Origin: SB15 sp964639245
GTDB lineage: Bacteria > Chloroflexota > Anaerolineae > Aggregatilineales > J027
Assembly: GCA_964639245.1 (NCBI GenBank)
Contig: CAZXCU010000014.1
Span: 69,607 to 133,606 of the forward strand
Length of the DNA stretch: 64,000 nucleotides
Direction of reading: 5' to 3'
Below are positions 34,263 to 42,736 of this stretch, piece after piece; the stretch's first letter is position 1, and the number at the start of each line of letters is the position of its first letter. A model generated the notes under the pieces. The model searched no databases, was not told the origin of the DNA, and saw only the letters and a program-made list of their open reading frames with translations. Made by a program: the position numbers and the translations under genes.

Positions 34263-35291
34263 ATGGCGGAACGGTTGACCATGGCGGATATTGCACGGAT
34301 GGCGGGGGTGTCGGCCTCGACTGTTTCGCGGGCATTCAACAACAGTCGTTCGATTCCGCCCGAAACCCGTCAGCGAATTTTAGACATCGCCCAGCAAAAC
34401 AACTACCGTATTGATACACGGGCGCAAAATTTCCGTTTGCAGCGTTCCATGACCATTGCGACAGTTTTTCCCTATGGCATCGGGAGCAAGCGGCTCATTT
34501 CTGATCCTTTTTATCTGGAAATTACGGCTGCTGTGACTGATGAACTCGCCAATTATGATTATGATATGATTCTGGCGCGTGTTCCCACCTACGATGCGGA
34601 ATGGTGTTTACGCTATGCCTCGGATAAACGGGTCGATGGCATCATCCTTGTGGATAGGGGGGTGCATGACCGGGGCATCGAAAAGTTACTTGAACTCGGC
34701 GCAAATTTTTTGGTCTTTGGCCCGCCGCTTGCTCACCAGCCGATTGTTTCTGTCGGATGCAACACCATTGAGGGCGCAGTCATGGGAGTCCGCCATCTCA
34801 TCCGCTTAGGGCGCAAACGGATTGGTTTTATTGGCGGGAATGAGGGCATGGTCGAAACCTATTTGCGGCGGCAGGGCTACGAACGTGCCTTGAAAGAAGC
34901 CGACCTGCCTATTAACGAAAAACTGATTACCTACACCGACTTTACCCCGCAGGCAGGCCAAACCGCGATGAATACCCTCCTAGACCGCGAACCCAAACTT
35001 GATGCGGTTTTTATATGCAGTGACTTCATGGCTGTTTCCGCGATTGAAGATTTACGGATGCGCGGGCGGGTTGTGCCGGATGATGTTTCGATTGTGGGGT
35101 ATGATGATATTCCGCTTGCGGCCTATGCGAACCCCCGCCTGACGACCATCCGTCAACCGATTCATGACGCAGGTCGGCTGATGGTCAAAAAGCTGTTTGA
35201 CATGATTGAGAATAAGACGGTTGAGCCATCGATTTTGCCGTTTGAACTGGTGGTACGTGATTCTTGCGGGGCCAATCGCGCTTATTTTTAA
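34263..35291 (+). CDS. LacI-family regulator of the oxidative sugar block
   Basis: 342 residues, ATG at 34263. The HTH MADIARMAGVSASTVSRAFN (about 6-25) is followed by the ligand domain: RVDGIILVDRGVHDRGI, AVFICSDFMAVSAIEDL, VSIVGYDDIPLAAYANPRLT and VVRDSCGANRAYF. It lies between the two operons that carry TTACGCAATCGATTGCGTAA-type operators (30998 and 37446), making it the best candidate for binding them. Its own upstream region has no obvious copy of the site. Confidence 0.92.
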   Translation: MAERLTMADIARMAGVSASTVSRAFNNSRSIPPETRQRILDIAQQNNYRIDTRAQNFRLQRSMTIATVFPYGIGSKRLISDPFYLEITAAVTDELANYDYDMILARVPTYDAEWCLRYASDKRVDGIILVDRGVHDRGIEKLLELGANFLVFGPPLAHQPIVSVGCNTIEGAVMGVRHLIRLGRKRIGFIGGNEGMVETYLRRQGYERALKEADLPINEKLITYTDFTPQAGQTAMNTLLDREPKLDAVFICSDFMAVSAIEDLRMRGRVVPDDVSIVGYDDIPLAAYANPRLTTIRQPIHDAGRLMVKKLFDMIENKTVEPSILPFELVVRDSCGANRAYF

Positions 35292-35324
35292 AAAAACGAT
35301 TCCTGCTCTTGCAACAGGAATCGT
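35290..35324 (-). terminator. Intrinsic terminator of the isomerase/Gfo-Idh operon
   Basis: ACGATTCCTG (35296-35305) and CAGGAATCGT (35315-35324) form a perfect 10-bp stem with a 9-nt loop. Read on the minus strand it is followed by a run of T (AAAAAA on the plus strand at its left). It also lies just after the LacI stop, but lacks a T-run in that direction. Confidence 0.88.
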
Positions 35325-35335
35325 CATTGGAGAGT

Positions 35336-36244
35336 TTAGCGCATGAACTGTTCAAGGTAGCGCTTTGACTGGGTAATCGAGCGTTTGACATCTTCCAGCG
35401 AACCTTCGTAGGCACGGTCTTCCACTTCAATCGCTACTGCTCCATGATAGCCTACATCGGTCAGCGCGGAGAAAAACTTGCCCCAGTTGACATCCCCCAA
35501 ACCGGGAATTTTCGGGGTATGCCATTTCAAGCCCATAATGCCGCGTTGGTAAATCAAATCGCTGTTGATTTTGGTATCTTTGGCGTGAACATGCACGAAG
35601 CGATCCCCAAATTCATGAATTGCTCGCACATAATCAATATGCTGCCAGATGAGGTGCGATGGATCATAATTCAATCCCCATTGTTTGCTGGGAATGGTGT
35701 CAAACATCCTACGCCAAATTTCGGGGGAAATAGCGAGATTTTTCCCGCCGGGCCATTCATCCAGGCTGAACAACATCGGGCAGTTTTCGATGCCAATTTT
35801 TACACCCTGTTCTTCCGCAAAAGCCACCAGCGGTTTCCATGTTTCCTCGAAAAGAGGCCAGTTGTCCTCAATAGATTTGGCAGGGTTGCGCCCCACAAAG
35901 GTATTCATAATGTTCACGCCGAGCAATTTGGAAGCCACAATGACTTTTTTGATATGGTCAACATAGGTCTCACGTTCATCGGCATCTGCGGCAAGCGGAT
36001 TGGGATAGTAGCCCAACCCCGAAATGCTGATGTTGTATTGCTGGCATAAAGCGTTAATTTTAGCAGCATCACTCTGGGTAAAGTGGGTCACATCAATATG
36101 TGTCACGCCTGCGTAGCGCCGTTCGGCTTTCCCGACAGGCCAACACATCACCTCCACACAATCAAACCCTTCGGCAGCAGCAAATTGGAACACCTGCTCC
36201 AATGTCCAATCCGGCAAAATGGCAGAGACAAATCCTAATTTCAT
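35336..36244 (-). CDS. Sugar phosphate isomerase/epimerase (xylose-isomerase-like TIM barrel)
   Basis: 302 residues, AP-endonuclease-2/xylose-isomerase-like barrel. The expected metal ligands are the Glu in GIENCPMLF, the Asp in NYDPSHLIWQ, the His in VHVHAKDT and the Glu in AIEVEDR. Relatives include IolE/IolI, 3-keto-glycoside epimerases such as YcjR, and ketose 3-epimerases. It pairs with the Gfo/Idh gene 13 bp upstream, a common couple in which the dehydrogenase makes a keto-sugar and this enzyme rearranges it. The operon has its own operator (37446) and terminator (35290). Confidence 0.88.
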   Translation of the reverse strand: MKLGFVSAILPDWTLEQVFQFAAAEGFDCVEVMCWPVGKAERRYAGVTHIDVTHFTQSDAAKINALCQQYNISISGLGYYPNPLAADADERETYVDHIKKVIVASKLLGVNIMNTFVGRNPAKSIEDNWPLFEETWKPLVAFAEEQGVKIGIENCPMLFSLDEWPGGKNLAISPEIWRRMFDTIPSKQWGLNYDPSHLIWQHIDYVRAIHEFGDRFVHVHAKDTKINSDLIYQRGIMGLKWHTPKIPGLGDVNWGKFFSALTDVGYHGAVAIEVEDRAYEGSLEDVKRSITQSKRYLEQFMR

Positions 36245-36257
36245 GTTTGATGCTCCT

Positions 36258-37403
36258 TTAAATATTTATCCAACGACGTTCGCGGTGACTGGCAAGAATC
36301 GCTTCGCACAACACCACTTCCTGATGTCCGTCCTCAAAGGTCGGGAAGGGCTTGGGAGCGCTGGTGTTGCCTGCTGCGATATAGTTATACACAGCCCGAT
36401 AAAGTTGTTTGAAAGTATCGGGAAAGCCTTCGTTATGCCCACCCGGATAATCGGCGTGCATCCGTGCATGACGAGACAGCAGCGACGGGTCTTTGAGTAA
36501 AATTTCATTCGGTTTCTCGCGGTGGCCCATCCAGATTTCATTCGGACGTTCCGAATTCCATGCCACAGCCGCTTTTGACCCGGCAATTTCAAAGGTTAGT
36601 TGGTTTTTGCGTCCGGCGTTGACCTGCGACACGTTCATTGTGCCACGCGCCCCGCCCGCATAATGGAACAGTACCGCCCCCCAGTCTTCCGTTTTAATTT
36701 CTACCGGGTCATATTCGACGGGTTGAGCTTCTTCTTTCCCCTTGAAGGTTGCGACTGCCTGACGGGGTTTTTTGTGAACAGGTAAAAAGGTTGCTAAATC
36801 CGCCAGTAGCGCATTGACTTTTAAGCCTGTCATAAACGCAATTAAATCCATCCAATGCGTGCCAATATCGCCGACTGCACGCAGTTCTCCGCCTTCTTCG
36901 GGGACTAAGCGCCAGTTCCAATCCGTATCGTACAACAACCAATCTTGCACATACGCCCCGCGCACCGTGTAAATTTGACCGAGCGCCCCGTCTTGAATTA
37001 AATCGCGGATGTGTAGAATGAGAGGATAAAAACGGATGTTGTAATTCACCGCCGCCACCAGATGAGGCTTGCTCTGGGCAACCGCGACCAATTCTGCCGT
37101 TTCGTTCGCGGTCATGGCGAGTGGTTTTTCACAAATAACATGTTTATTGGCTAACAAGGCCTGTTTGGACATCTCAAGATGGGTTTGGTTGGGGGTGGTA
37201 ATGTGAACTGCGTCTACCTGTGCATCTTGGATAATTTCATCATAAGAAGCGTAAGCGACTTCTAAACCTAATTTTTGGGCGGCTTGCTGGCTTTTTTCGG
37301 GGCTAGAGCCAAGAATCCCGCGTACTTTGACCCCCACCCGTTGTAAAGCCTCGACATGCACCGGGCCGATAAACCCTGTTCCGACAACCGCAGCAGTTGG
37401 CAT
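36258..37403 (-). CDS. Gfo/Idh/MocA-family oxidoreductase
   Basis: 381 residues. The Rossmann motif AAVVGTGFIGPVHVEALQRV is at the N-terminus. VICEKPLAM holds the conserved Lys, and AVGDIGTHWMDLIAFMTG holds the catalytic Asp/His pair. It is longer than the paralogue at 10438, with an inserted region around 215-240 (KKPRQAVATFKGKEE). It oxidises or reduces a sugar or inositol using NAD(P). It is first gene of the operon with the isomerase. The operator TAACGCAATCGATTGCGTAA ends 43 bp upstream of its ATG. Confidence 0.9.
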   Translation of the reverse strand: MPTAAVVGTGFIGPVHVEALQRVGVKVRGILGSSPEKSQQAAQKLGLEVAYASYDEIIQDAQVDAVHITTPNQTHLEMSKQALLANKHVICEKPLAMTANETAELVAVAQSKPHLVAAVNYNIRFYPLILHIRDLIQDGALGQIYTVRGAYVQDWLLYDTDWNWRLVPEEGGELRAVGDIGTHWMDLIAFMTGLKVNALLADLATFLPVHKKPRQAVATFKGKEEAQPVEYDPVEIKTEDWGAVLFHYAGGARGTMNVSQVNAGRKNQLTFEIAGSKAAVAWNSERPNEIWMGHREKPNEILLKDPSLLSRHARMHADYPGGHNEGFPDTFKQLYRAVYNYIAAGNTSAPKPFPTFEDGHQEVVLCEAILASHRERRWINI

Positions 37404-37445
37404 GGCAAAATCTCTTTCTGCTTAAAGACTAAGTTTTGCCTATTG

Positions 37446-37465
37446 TAACGCAATCGATTGCGTAA
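37446..37465. promoter_or_regulatory. LacI-family operator B
   Basis: TAACGCAATCGATTGCGTAA differs at one position from operator A at 30999. On the minus strand, TACAAT follows immediately and could be the -10 element of the Gfo/Idh promoter. Confidence 0.88.
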
Positions 37466-37574
37466 GGAAAAATTTTGCTTCGTCTCCGAATCACTTGGCG
37501 ATTGTGACCAACAAGATATTTGCAAGGCTATGGCATAATAGGGCGGTTCAAATCTCTTAGTTTGAGGCTTCTTT

Positions 37575-39305
37575 ATGGTTGATACACTCCTTCAAACCAA
37601 ACTCATTGCCCCTTATGGCGGCACTTTGGTGGATTTGCTCGTTCCGCCGCATGAATTGGCGGACGCAAAAGCCTACGCCAGTACCCTCGAATCAATTCAA
37701 ATTTCGCCGCGTGCCACTTGTGATTTAGAATTGCTGGCAACCGGGGCATTTTCGCCTTTAACCCGTTTCATGAATCAGGCCGATTATCAAAGTGTCTTGG
37801 ACACCATGCGGCTTGCCAATGGTACGCTGTTCCCCATGCCGGTTACGCTGCCCGTTGATTCCCGCTTGGAGATTCAAATTGGGCAGTCGGTGGTGCTGCG
37901 AGACACCCGCAACAATCCCCTTGCGATTCTGGATATTGAAGAAATTTACGAATGGGATCTGGAAGAGACAGCACAAAAAGTCTTCGGGACAACTGACCCG
38001 CGCCATCCCATTGTGGCGGAAATGCACCGTTGGGGCAAAGTGAATTTATCGGGCAATCTGCGGGTGCTGCAACTGCCGCCCAATTATGATTTTCAGGATT
38101 TGCGCCTCACGCCCGCGCAGGTTCGCAGCCGCTTAGAAGCCTACGGATTTGAAAACGTGGTCGCTTTCCAGACACGTAATCCACTTCACCGCGCTCATGA
38201 AGAATTGACTAAACGCGCCGCCGAAAGCATCAATGGTGTGCTGTTGCTGCATCCGGTGGTGGGCATGACCAAACCCGGTGATGTTGACCATTTTACCCGT
38301 GTACGAACCTATAAAGCGCTGGCAAATCACCATTATGACCCCAATCGAATTTTGCTGTCGCTGCTGCCATTAGCAATGCGGATGGGTGGCCCGCGTGAAG
38401 CGGTCTGGCACGCCATTATCCGTCGCAATCATGGCGCGAATCATTTCATCGTCGGACGTGACCATGCCGGGCCGGGCAACGACTCCAAAGGTCAGCCGTT
38501 TTATGGCCCATACGATGCTCAGGACATGGTAGCCCAGTATGAGCAGGAAATCGGGGTCAAAATGATGCCGTTCAAGATGTTAGTCTACCTGCCGGACGAA
38601 GACCGCTACGAAGAAGAAGACAAAATTACCGACAACAAACGTACTGCATCTATTTCAGGCACGCAGGTACGCGAACAATATTTGGGCGTGGGCAAACAAC
38701 TGCCGGGCTGGTTCACCCGTCCCGAAGTTGCCGATATTCTAGCGGACACCTATCCCCCCCGTCACAAACAGGGCGCGTGCATCTGGTTTACCGGACTCAG
38801 TGGTGCGGGGAAATCTACCACCGCCGAAGTGTTGACCACCCTCTTGTTGGAACATGGTCGCCAGATTACGTTGCTAGACGGCGACGTGGTGCGGACACAT
38901 CTTTCCAAAGGCTTGGGCTTTAGCAAAGAAGACCGCGATACCAACATTCGCCGTATTGGATATGTGGCTTCTGAAATTGTGCGGCATGGCGGCTTAGTCC
39001 TCTGCGCGGCGGTCAGCCCTTATCGCGCTACACGGAACGATGTCCGTAATCGCGTTGGAACAGACCAATTTATTGAAGTTTTCGTGGATACACCCTTAGA
39101 AGTCTGCGAAGGACGCGATACCAAAGGCATGTATGCCAAAGCACGACGTGGCGAAATTAAGGATTTTACGGGCATTGATGACCCCTATGAAGCGCCCGAA
39201 AATCCTGAAATTACGCTGGATACAGTCAGCTTTACACCCGAAGCAAATGCCCGTAATATTTTGAATTACCTCATTGAACGCGGCTTTGTTCGTCCACTCG
39301 AATAA
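37575..39305 (+). CDS. sat/cysC: Bifunctional sulfate adenylyltransferase / adenylylsulfate kinase
   Basis: 576 residues. The N-terminal ATP-sulfurylase part (about 1-390) has FQTRNPLHRAHEE (198-210) and VGRDHAGPGND. The C-terminal APS-kinase part (about 400-576) has P-loop FTGLSGAGKSTTAE, DGDVVRTHLSKGLGFSKEDR and AKARRGEIKDFTGIDDPYE. It converts sulfate and two ATP to PAPS in the cytoplasm. Both active sites look intact, so the kinase half is probably functional, unlike the regulatory half of the fungal fusion. It stands alone; no PAPS reductase, sulfite reductase or sulfate importer is in the window. Confidence 0.93.
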   Translation: MVDTLLQTKLIAPYGGTLVDLLVPPHELADAKAYASTLESIQISPRATCDLELLATGAFSPLTRFMNQADYQSVLDTMRLANGTLFPMPVTLPVDSRLEIQIGQSVVLRDTRNNPLAILDIEEIYEWDLEETAQKVFGTTDPRHPIVAEMHRWGKVNLSGNLRVLQLPPNYDFQDLRLTPAQVRSRLEAYGFENVVAFQTRNPLHRAHEELTKRAAESINGVLLLHPVVGMTKPGDVDHFTRVRTYKALANHHYDPNRILLSLLPLAMRMGGPREAVWHAIIRRNHGANHFIVGRDHAGPGNDSKGQPFYGPYDAQDMVAQYEQEIGVKMMPFKMLVYLPDEDRYEEEDKITDNKRTASISGTQVREQYLGVGKQLPGWFTRPEVADILADTYPPRHKQGACIWFTGLSGAGKSTTAEVLTTLLLEHGRQITLLDGDVVRTHLSKGLGFSKEDRDTNIRRIGYVASEIVRHGGLVLCAAVSPYRATRNDVRNRVGTDQFIEVFVDTPLEVCEGRDTKGMYAKARRGEIKDFTGIDDPYEAPENPEITLDTVSFTPEANARNILNYLIERGFVRPLE

Positions 39306-39319
39306 ACACAAATTGACTT

Positions 39320-39342
39320 GATGGGCGGGTCTCACGCCCATC
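39320..39342. other. Hairpin after the sat/cysC gene
   Basis: GATGGGCG (39320-39327) and CGCCCATC (39335-39342) form a perfect 8-bp stem with a 7-nt loop, 14 bp after the stop codon. No T-run follows, so it is at best a weak terminator or an mRNA end-stabiliser. Confidence 0.5.
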
Positions 39343-39440
39343 ATCAAAACCCTCTTAATGGTTTACTGTTGAAATTGCTCCAAAAACGGGCATGAGAGAA
39401 AATAAAAACAAGGGGTTTGAAGCCCCTTGTTTGAAAACTG

Positions 39441-39512
39441 CTCCGCAACCTGGATTCGAACCAGGAACCCATCGGTTAACAGCCGATTGCTCTGCCGTTG
39501 AGCTATTGCGGA
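39441..39512 (-). tRNA. tRNA-Asn (anticodon GUU)
   Basis: On the minus strand, acceptor TCCGCAA (39512-39506) pairs with TTGCGGA and the discriminator is G (39441). The D arm GCTC/GAGC, the anticodon loop CTGTTAA with GTT, and the T arm CCTGG/CCAGG with loop TTCGAAT are complete. CCA is not encoded. It lies 76 bp downstream of the hisS stop. Confidence 0.96.
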
Positions 39513-39588
39513 ATGTGAATGGGCATAAGATACCAAAGGCCGCTTGCCCCTGTCAAGACAAATTTTTGGTCAAGCGGCACAATCCACC

Positions 39589-40926
39589 TTAAATTTCTGC
39601 TAATTCGCGGATTTTTTCCGCCAGCATCGCACGCCCGACAGTGATTTCTTCGCCTTTTTGGAGCAGTTTAAGTTTAACCACGCCCTGCTGAACTTCATCC
39701 GGGCCAAGAATGACCATAAAGGGGATCCCTTTGGCATCCGCGTAGCCAATTTGTTTCCCTAGATTCTTACGACTGTCCAGATAGGCTTCAGCCCGAACAC
39801 CATTTTGCCGCAGTTCAGATACTATCCGTAGGGTTTCAGGTTCCATCTCTTGATTAAACACGCCGACCAAAACCTGCACCGCCGTTTTCGATACCTGCGC
39901 TGGATACAAATTGAGTTGTTCCATCAGGTCGATGATGCGTTCAATCCCTAGACTGATGCCTGTGGTGGGCAAACTCTGGTTACGGAACAAACCGATGAGT
40001 TCATCGTAACGCCCGCCCCCCTGCACACTCCCCAGATTTTCCGGCTTGGTGATGTTGGTTTCAAAAATGGGCCCGGTGTAGTAACCCAAACCGCGTACCA
40101 TCGTCATATCAATCTGGGTGTTGGCATCAGGCACAGAAAACGCCACCAGATAATTGGCAAGGTCATCTAGTTCACGCAAGCCTTCCTGTGCGACTTCAAT
40201 CCCGGCTAATTCTTCACGCAAACGGCGCAGCAGGACATCTTTGCTTGGCTCTTGAATCCCCAACAAATTAACCATGCGCGTCACCACATCATCTGCCATG
40301 CCATTTTTGCGTAAATCCTCGGCAACTCCCGCAAGGCCAATTTTGTCTGCCTTATCAATGCTGCGATAAAGGCTGCCCAATTGAGCATCCGGCACACCCG
40401 CATAAATGCCAATGCCCGTCAGCAGTTTCCGCGAATTAATTTTGATGGTAAATTCCTCAAAGCCCAAACGGGTCAGAGTCGCGTTGACCAAACTCACACA
40501 TTCCGCATCCGCGTTCATCGTGCGAATTCCGACAATATCCGCGTCACATTGAAAAAATTCACGGTAGCGCCCCCGTCCGGGACGTTCTCCGCGCCAAACC
40601 GGAGCAATATGGTAACGGCGGAAAGGCAAACTGAGGTCGTTTTCATGTTCCGCAAAATAGCGACTCAACGGAACAGTCAAGTCGTAACGCAAGGCAAGAT
40701 CTTCTTTGCCTTCGGTATGTTTGGCGTGGTAAATGAGTTGTTCGGCATCTTCGCCGTATTTGCCCATCAAAGTGCTTTGTAATTCCATGACAGGGGTATA
40801 AATCGGTTCAAAGCCATAGAGTTCAAACACGCTGCGAATGGTGCTAAAGACATATTCGCGTTTGTGCATCTCGGCGGGCAGAAAATCGCGCATTCCACGC
40901 GGGGTTCTGGCTTGTAATTTCGACAC
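39589..40926 (-). CDS. hisS: Histidyl-tRNA synthetase
   Basis: 445 residues from a GTG at 40926, preceded by AGGAG 5 nt upstream; the two in-frame ATG codons a few residues earlier lack a suitable SD. It is a class II synthetase: ARTPRGMRDFLP at the N-terminus (motif 1 region), LALRYDLTVPLSRY and FRRYHIAPVWRGERPGRGRYREFFQCDAD (motif 2), GLGYYTGPIFE, SVQGGGRYDELIG and GISLGIERI (motif 3). A C-terminal anticodon-binding domain covers about 340-445. It charges tRNA-His with histidine. It is a single housekeeping gene. Confidence 0.96.
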   Translation of the reverse strand: MSKLQARTPRGMRDFLPAEMHKREYVFSTIRSVFELYGFEPIYTPVMELQSTLMGKYGEDAEQLIYHAKHTEGKEDLALRYDLTVPLSRYFAEHENDLSLPFRRYHIAPVWRGERPGRGRYREFFQCDADIVGIRTMNADAECVSLVNATLTRLGFEEFTIKINSRKLLTGIGIYAGVPDAQLGSLYRSIDKADKIGLAGVAEDLRKNGMADDVVTRMVNLLGIQEPSKDVLLRRLREELAGIEVAQEGLRELDDLANYLVAFSVPDANTQIDMTMVRGLGYYTGPIFETNITKPENLGSVQGGGRYDELIGLFRNQSLPTTGISLGIERIIDLMEQLNLYPAQVSKTAVQVLVGVFNQEMEPETLRIVSELRQNGVRAEAYLDSRKNLGKQIGYADAKGIPFMVILGPDEVQQGVVKLKLLQKGEEITVGRAMLAEKIRELAEI

Positions 40927-41029
40927 GTTGCTCCTCATTTCCACGCATAAACGACCAGTAGGAAATCATAGCAGTGCGCCGAAAAAAAACCTACCCCATG
41001 TAGACAGATGGGAGGAGGAAAACATCCCT

Positions 41030-41057
41030 AAAAATAGGCGGGAGAATCTCCCCCGCC
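41030..41057 (-). terminator. Intrinsic terminator of the glutaminyl cyclase/GDPD operon
   Basis: GGCGGGAG and CTCCCCCGCC (41037-41057) form a GC-rich stem with a small bulge and a short loop. Read on the minus strand it is followed by TATTTTT. It lies just after the phosphodiesterase stop. Confidence 0.75.
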
Positions 41058-41067
41058 CACACAGCCG

Positions 41068-41820
41068 CTAAAACAGAGTCAACAAGCGGTCAGGATAGTC
41101 GGTGGTCAAACCATCCACGCCCATCGCAATGAGATTTTTTGCATCGTCCAGTTCATTGACTGTCCAGCAGGTGACTTTTTGCCCGCGTGCATGTGCCGCC
41201 GTCATATGGGAGGCATCGCACAACCCATACATCATATTGAGGGTTGGGTAAGTCGTTTCTTCTGCATCAGGAAATTTGGTATACCATAACTCGGAAATCG
41301 GAATTTCGGGCGCAACGCGGTGCAGCCGATGCAGCGAATCATGGTCAAAAGAACGCACACAGCAGCGTTCCACAAATCCATATTCTTGAATAAGCGCGGC
41401 GATTTCATCTTCCATATTCGGGAAAAAAGCCGGGTCTTTCATCTCCAAATATAACAACAGGGTATTATCGCGCATCAGGTTAAAAAGTTCATGCAGGGTG
41501 GGAATCCGTTCGTCTTTAAATTCCTTACCGAACCAACTCCCCACATCCAGCGCTTTGAGGCTCGCAAGAGTTCGTTCACGCAGCAGCCCTTTGCCATTGG
41601 TCAAACGGTCAAGTTCAGTGTCATGGAATACCACTAGATAGCCGTCTATGCTGCGTTGAACATCAAATTCAATCGCATCAAGTTTGAGGTCAATGGCTTT
41701 GCGAAAGGCCGCCAGCGTATTTTCTGGCGCAAGCCCCGATGCACCCCGATGTCCGGTAATCTGGACGGGGCGGCTAGACATTTTGGAAGTGGGCATCGGC
41801 AGCCCTTTAAGTTGGCTCAT
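41068..41820 (-). CDS. Glycerophosphodiester phosphodiesterase
   Basis: 250 residues, TIM-barrel GDPD domain. ITGHRGASGLAPENTLAAF carries the catalytic His-Arg and Glu, AIEFDVQRSIDG the metal ligands Glu and Asp, and VVFHDTELDRLTNG the second catalytic His. It hydrolyses glycerophosphodiesters to glycerol 3-phosphate and an alcohol. There is no signal peptide, so it is cytoplasmic. The ATG overlaps the stop of the glutaminyl cyclase gene (ATGA), so they are translationally coupled, though no shared pathway is obvious. Confidence 0.92.
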   Translation of the reverse strand: MSQLKGLPMPTSKMSSRPVQITGHRGASGLAPENTLAAFRKAIDLKLDAIEFDVQRSIDGYLVVFHDTELDRLTNGKGLLRERTLASLKALDVGSWFGKEFKDERIPTLHELFNLMRDNTLLLYLEMKDPAFFPNMEDEIAALIQEYGFVERCCVRSFDHDSLHRLHRVAPEIPISELWYTKFPDAEETTYPTLNMMYGLCDASHMTAAHARGQKVTCWTVNELDDAKNLIAMGVDGLTTDYPDRLLTLF

Positions 41821-42611
41821 TCCTCGCGCTCCACAAATCGGACTTCAAACAACTTGGGCCACAACTTCCCTGTAATGTAAAAAACGTCATTTTCCTCATC
41901 GTAGGCAATCCCGTTAAGGACTCCTCCACGCGGTTGTGCCGCATATTCTTCGGGAGTCAGCAGCATGGACGCATCGACCACTCCGATAATCGCGCCGGTG
42001 GTTTTGTCAATTTGAATAAGCACATCCTGCTGCCAGACATTCGCGTAAATATAATCCCCGACACATTCCAATTCATTGATGTCGGAAATGGGCGAGTCAA
42101 ACAGGGTTACTGGGATTTCAGATAGTAGCTCGAAAGTTTCAGCATTGCGCACAAACAAATTGCTGCTGCCGTCACTCATATACAGGACTTCGCCGTCATA
42201 GCATAAGCCCCAGCCTTCGCCCTCATATTCAAAGGTCTCTACCAATTCAAAGGTTTCAAGGTCATAGACAAAGGCAACCTGCTCCTGCCATGTGATTTGA
42301 ATCAGTTGATCCTCAACCAGCGCCAAGCCCTCCGCAAAATAGATGTCGTCTATCGGAATTTGTTGGAGGACTTCGCCCGTTTCTGGTTCGACCTTCCGCA
42401 GCGTGGATTGCCCGCGCAAGCCGGTGCTTTCATAAAAATAACCCTCATGGAGCAGCAGCCCCTGGGTATACGCGCTGGCATCATGCGGATAGACTTCTAA
42501 AATTTCAGGTTCATAGATAATGACTTCGACTTCTTCCGTTGGTGCTTGTGCTGATGCGCTTACCACCCCAAAGAGCAGCAACAGCGCCATCAAAGAGTGC
42601 CTGATTTTCAA
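41817..42611 (-). CDS. Secreted glutaminyl-peptide cyclotransferase (beta-propeller type)
   Basis: 264 residues, using a TTG at 42611 that has GAGG 8 nt upstream and begins a clean signal peptide (KIRHSLMALLLLFGVVSASA). An ATG at 42647 would add 12 residues and has a poor SD. The mature protein has the plant/bacterial-type cyclase motifs: ASAYTQGLLL, ESTGLRGQSTLR, AEGLAL, GEGWGLCYDG, MSDGSSNL, INELECVGDYIYANVWQ and GGVLNGIAYD. It converts N-terminal glutamine of exported proteins to pyroglutamate. Several binding proteins here have AQ-ending signal peptides, so exported substrates with N-terminal Gln could exist. Confidence 0.87.
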   Translation of the reverse strand: MKIRHSLMALLLLFGVVSASAQAPTEEVEVIIYEPEILEVYPHDASAYTQGLLLHEGYFYESTGLRGQSTLRKVEPETGEVLQQIPIDDIYFAEGLALVEDQLIQITWQEQVAFVYDLETFELVETFEYEGEGWGLCYDGEVLYMSDGSSNLFVRNAETFELLSEIPVTLFDSPISDINELECVGDYIYANVWQQDVLIQIDKTTGAIIGVVDASMLLTPEEYAAQPRGGVLNGIAYDEENDVFYITGKLWPKLFEVRFVEREE

Positions 42612-42736
42612 TGCCCATTCCTCATCCAACTTAAACACTACAAGCATAGAACTTTCGGGCGCTGCACTCAATAGCGCATTTGACTGCTTGTCTGTAGAAT
42701 GAACCTAAAGATAAACCGCATCTTTGGAGCATCAAT

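Noticed and set aside
37466..37574. Riboswitch upstream of the sat/cysC gene
   Set aside because: The 109-bp leader shows no SAM-type stems or terminator alternation.
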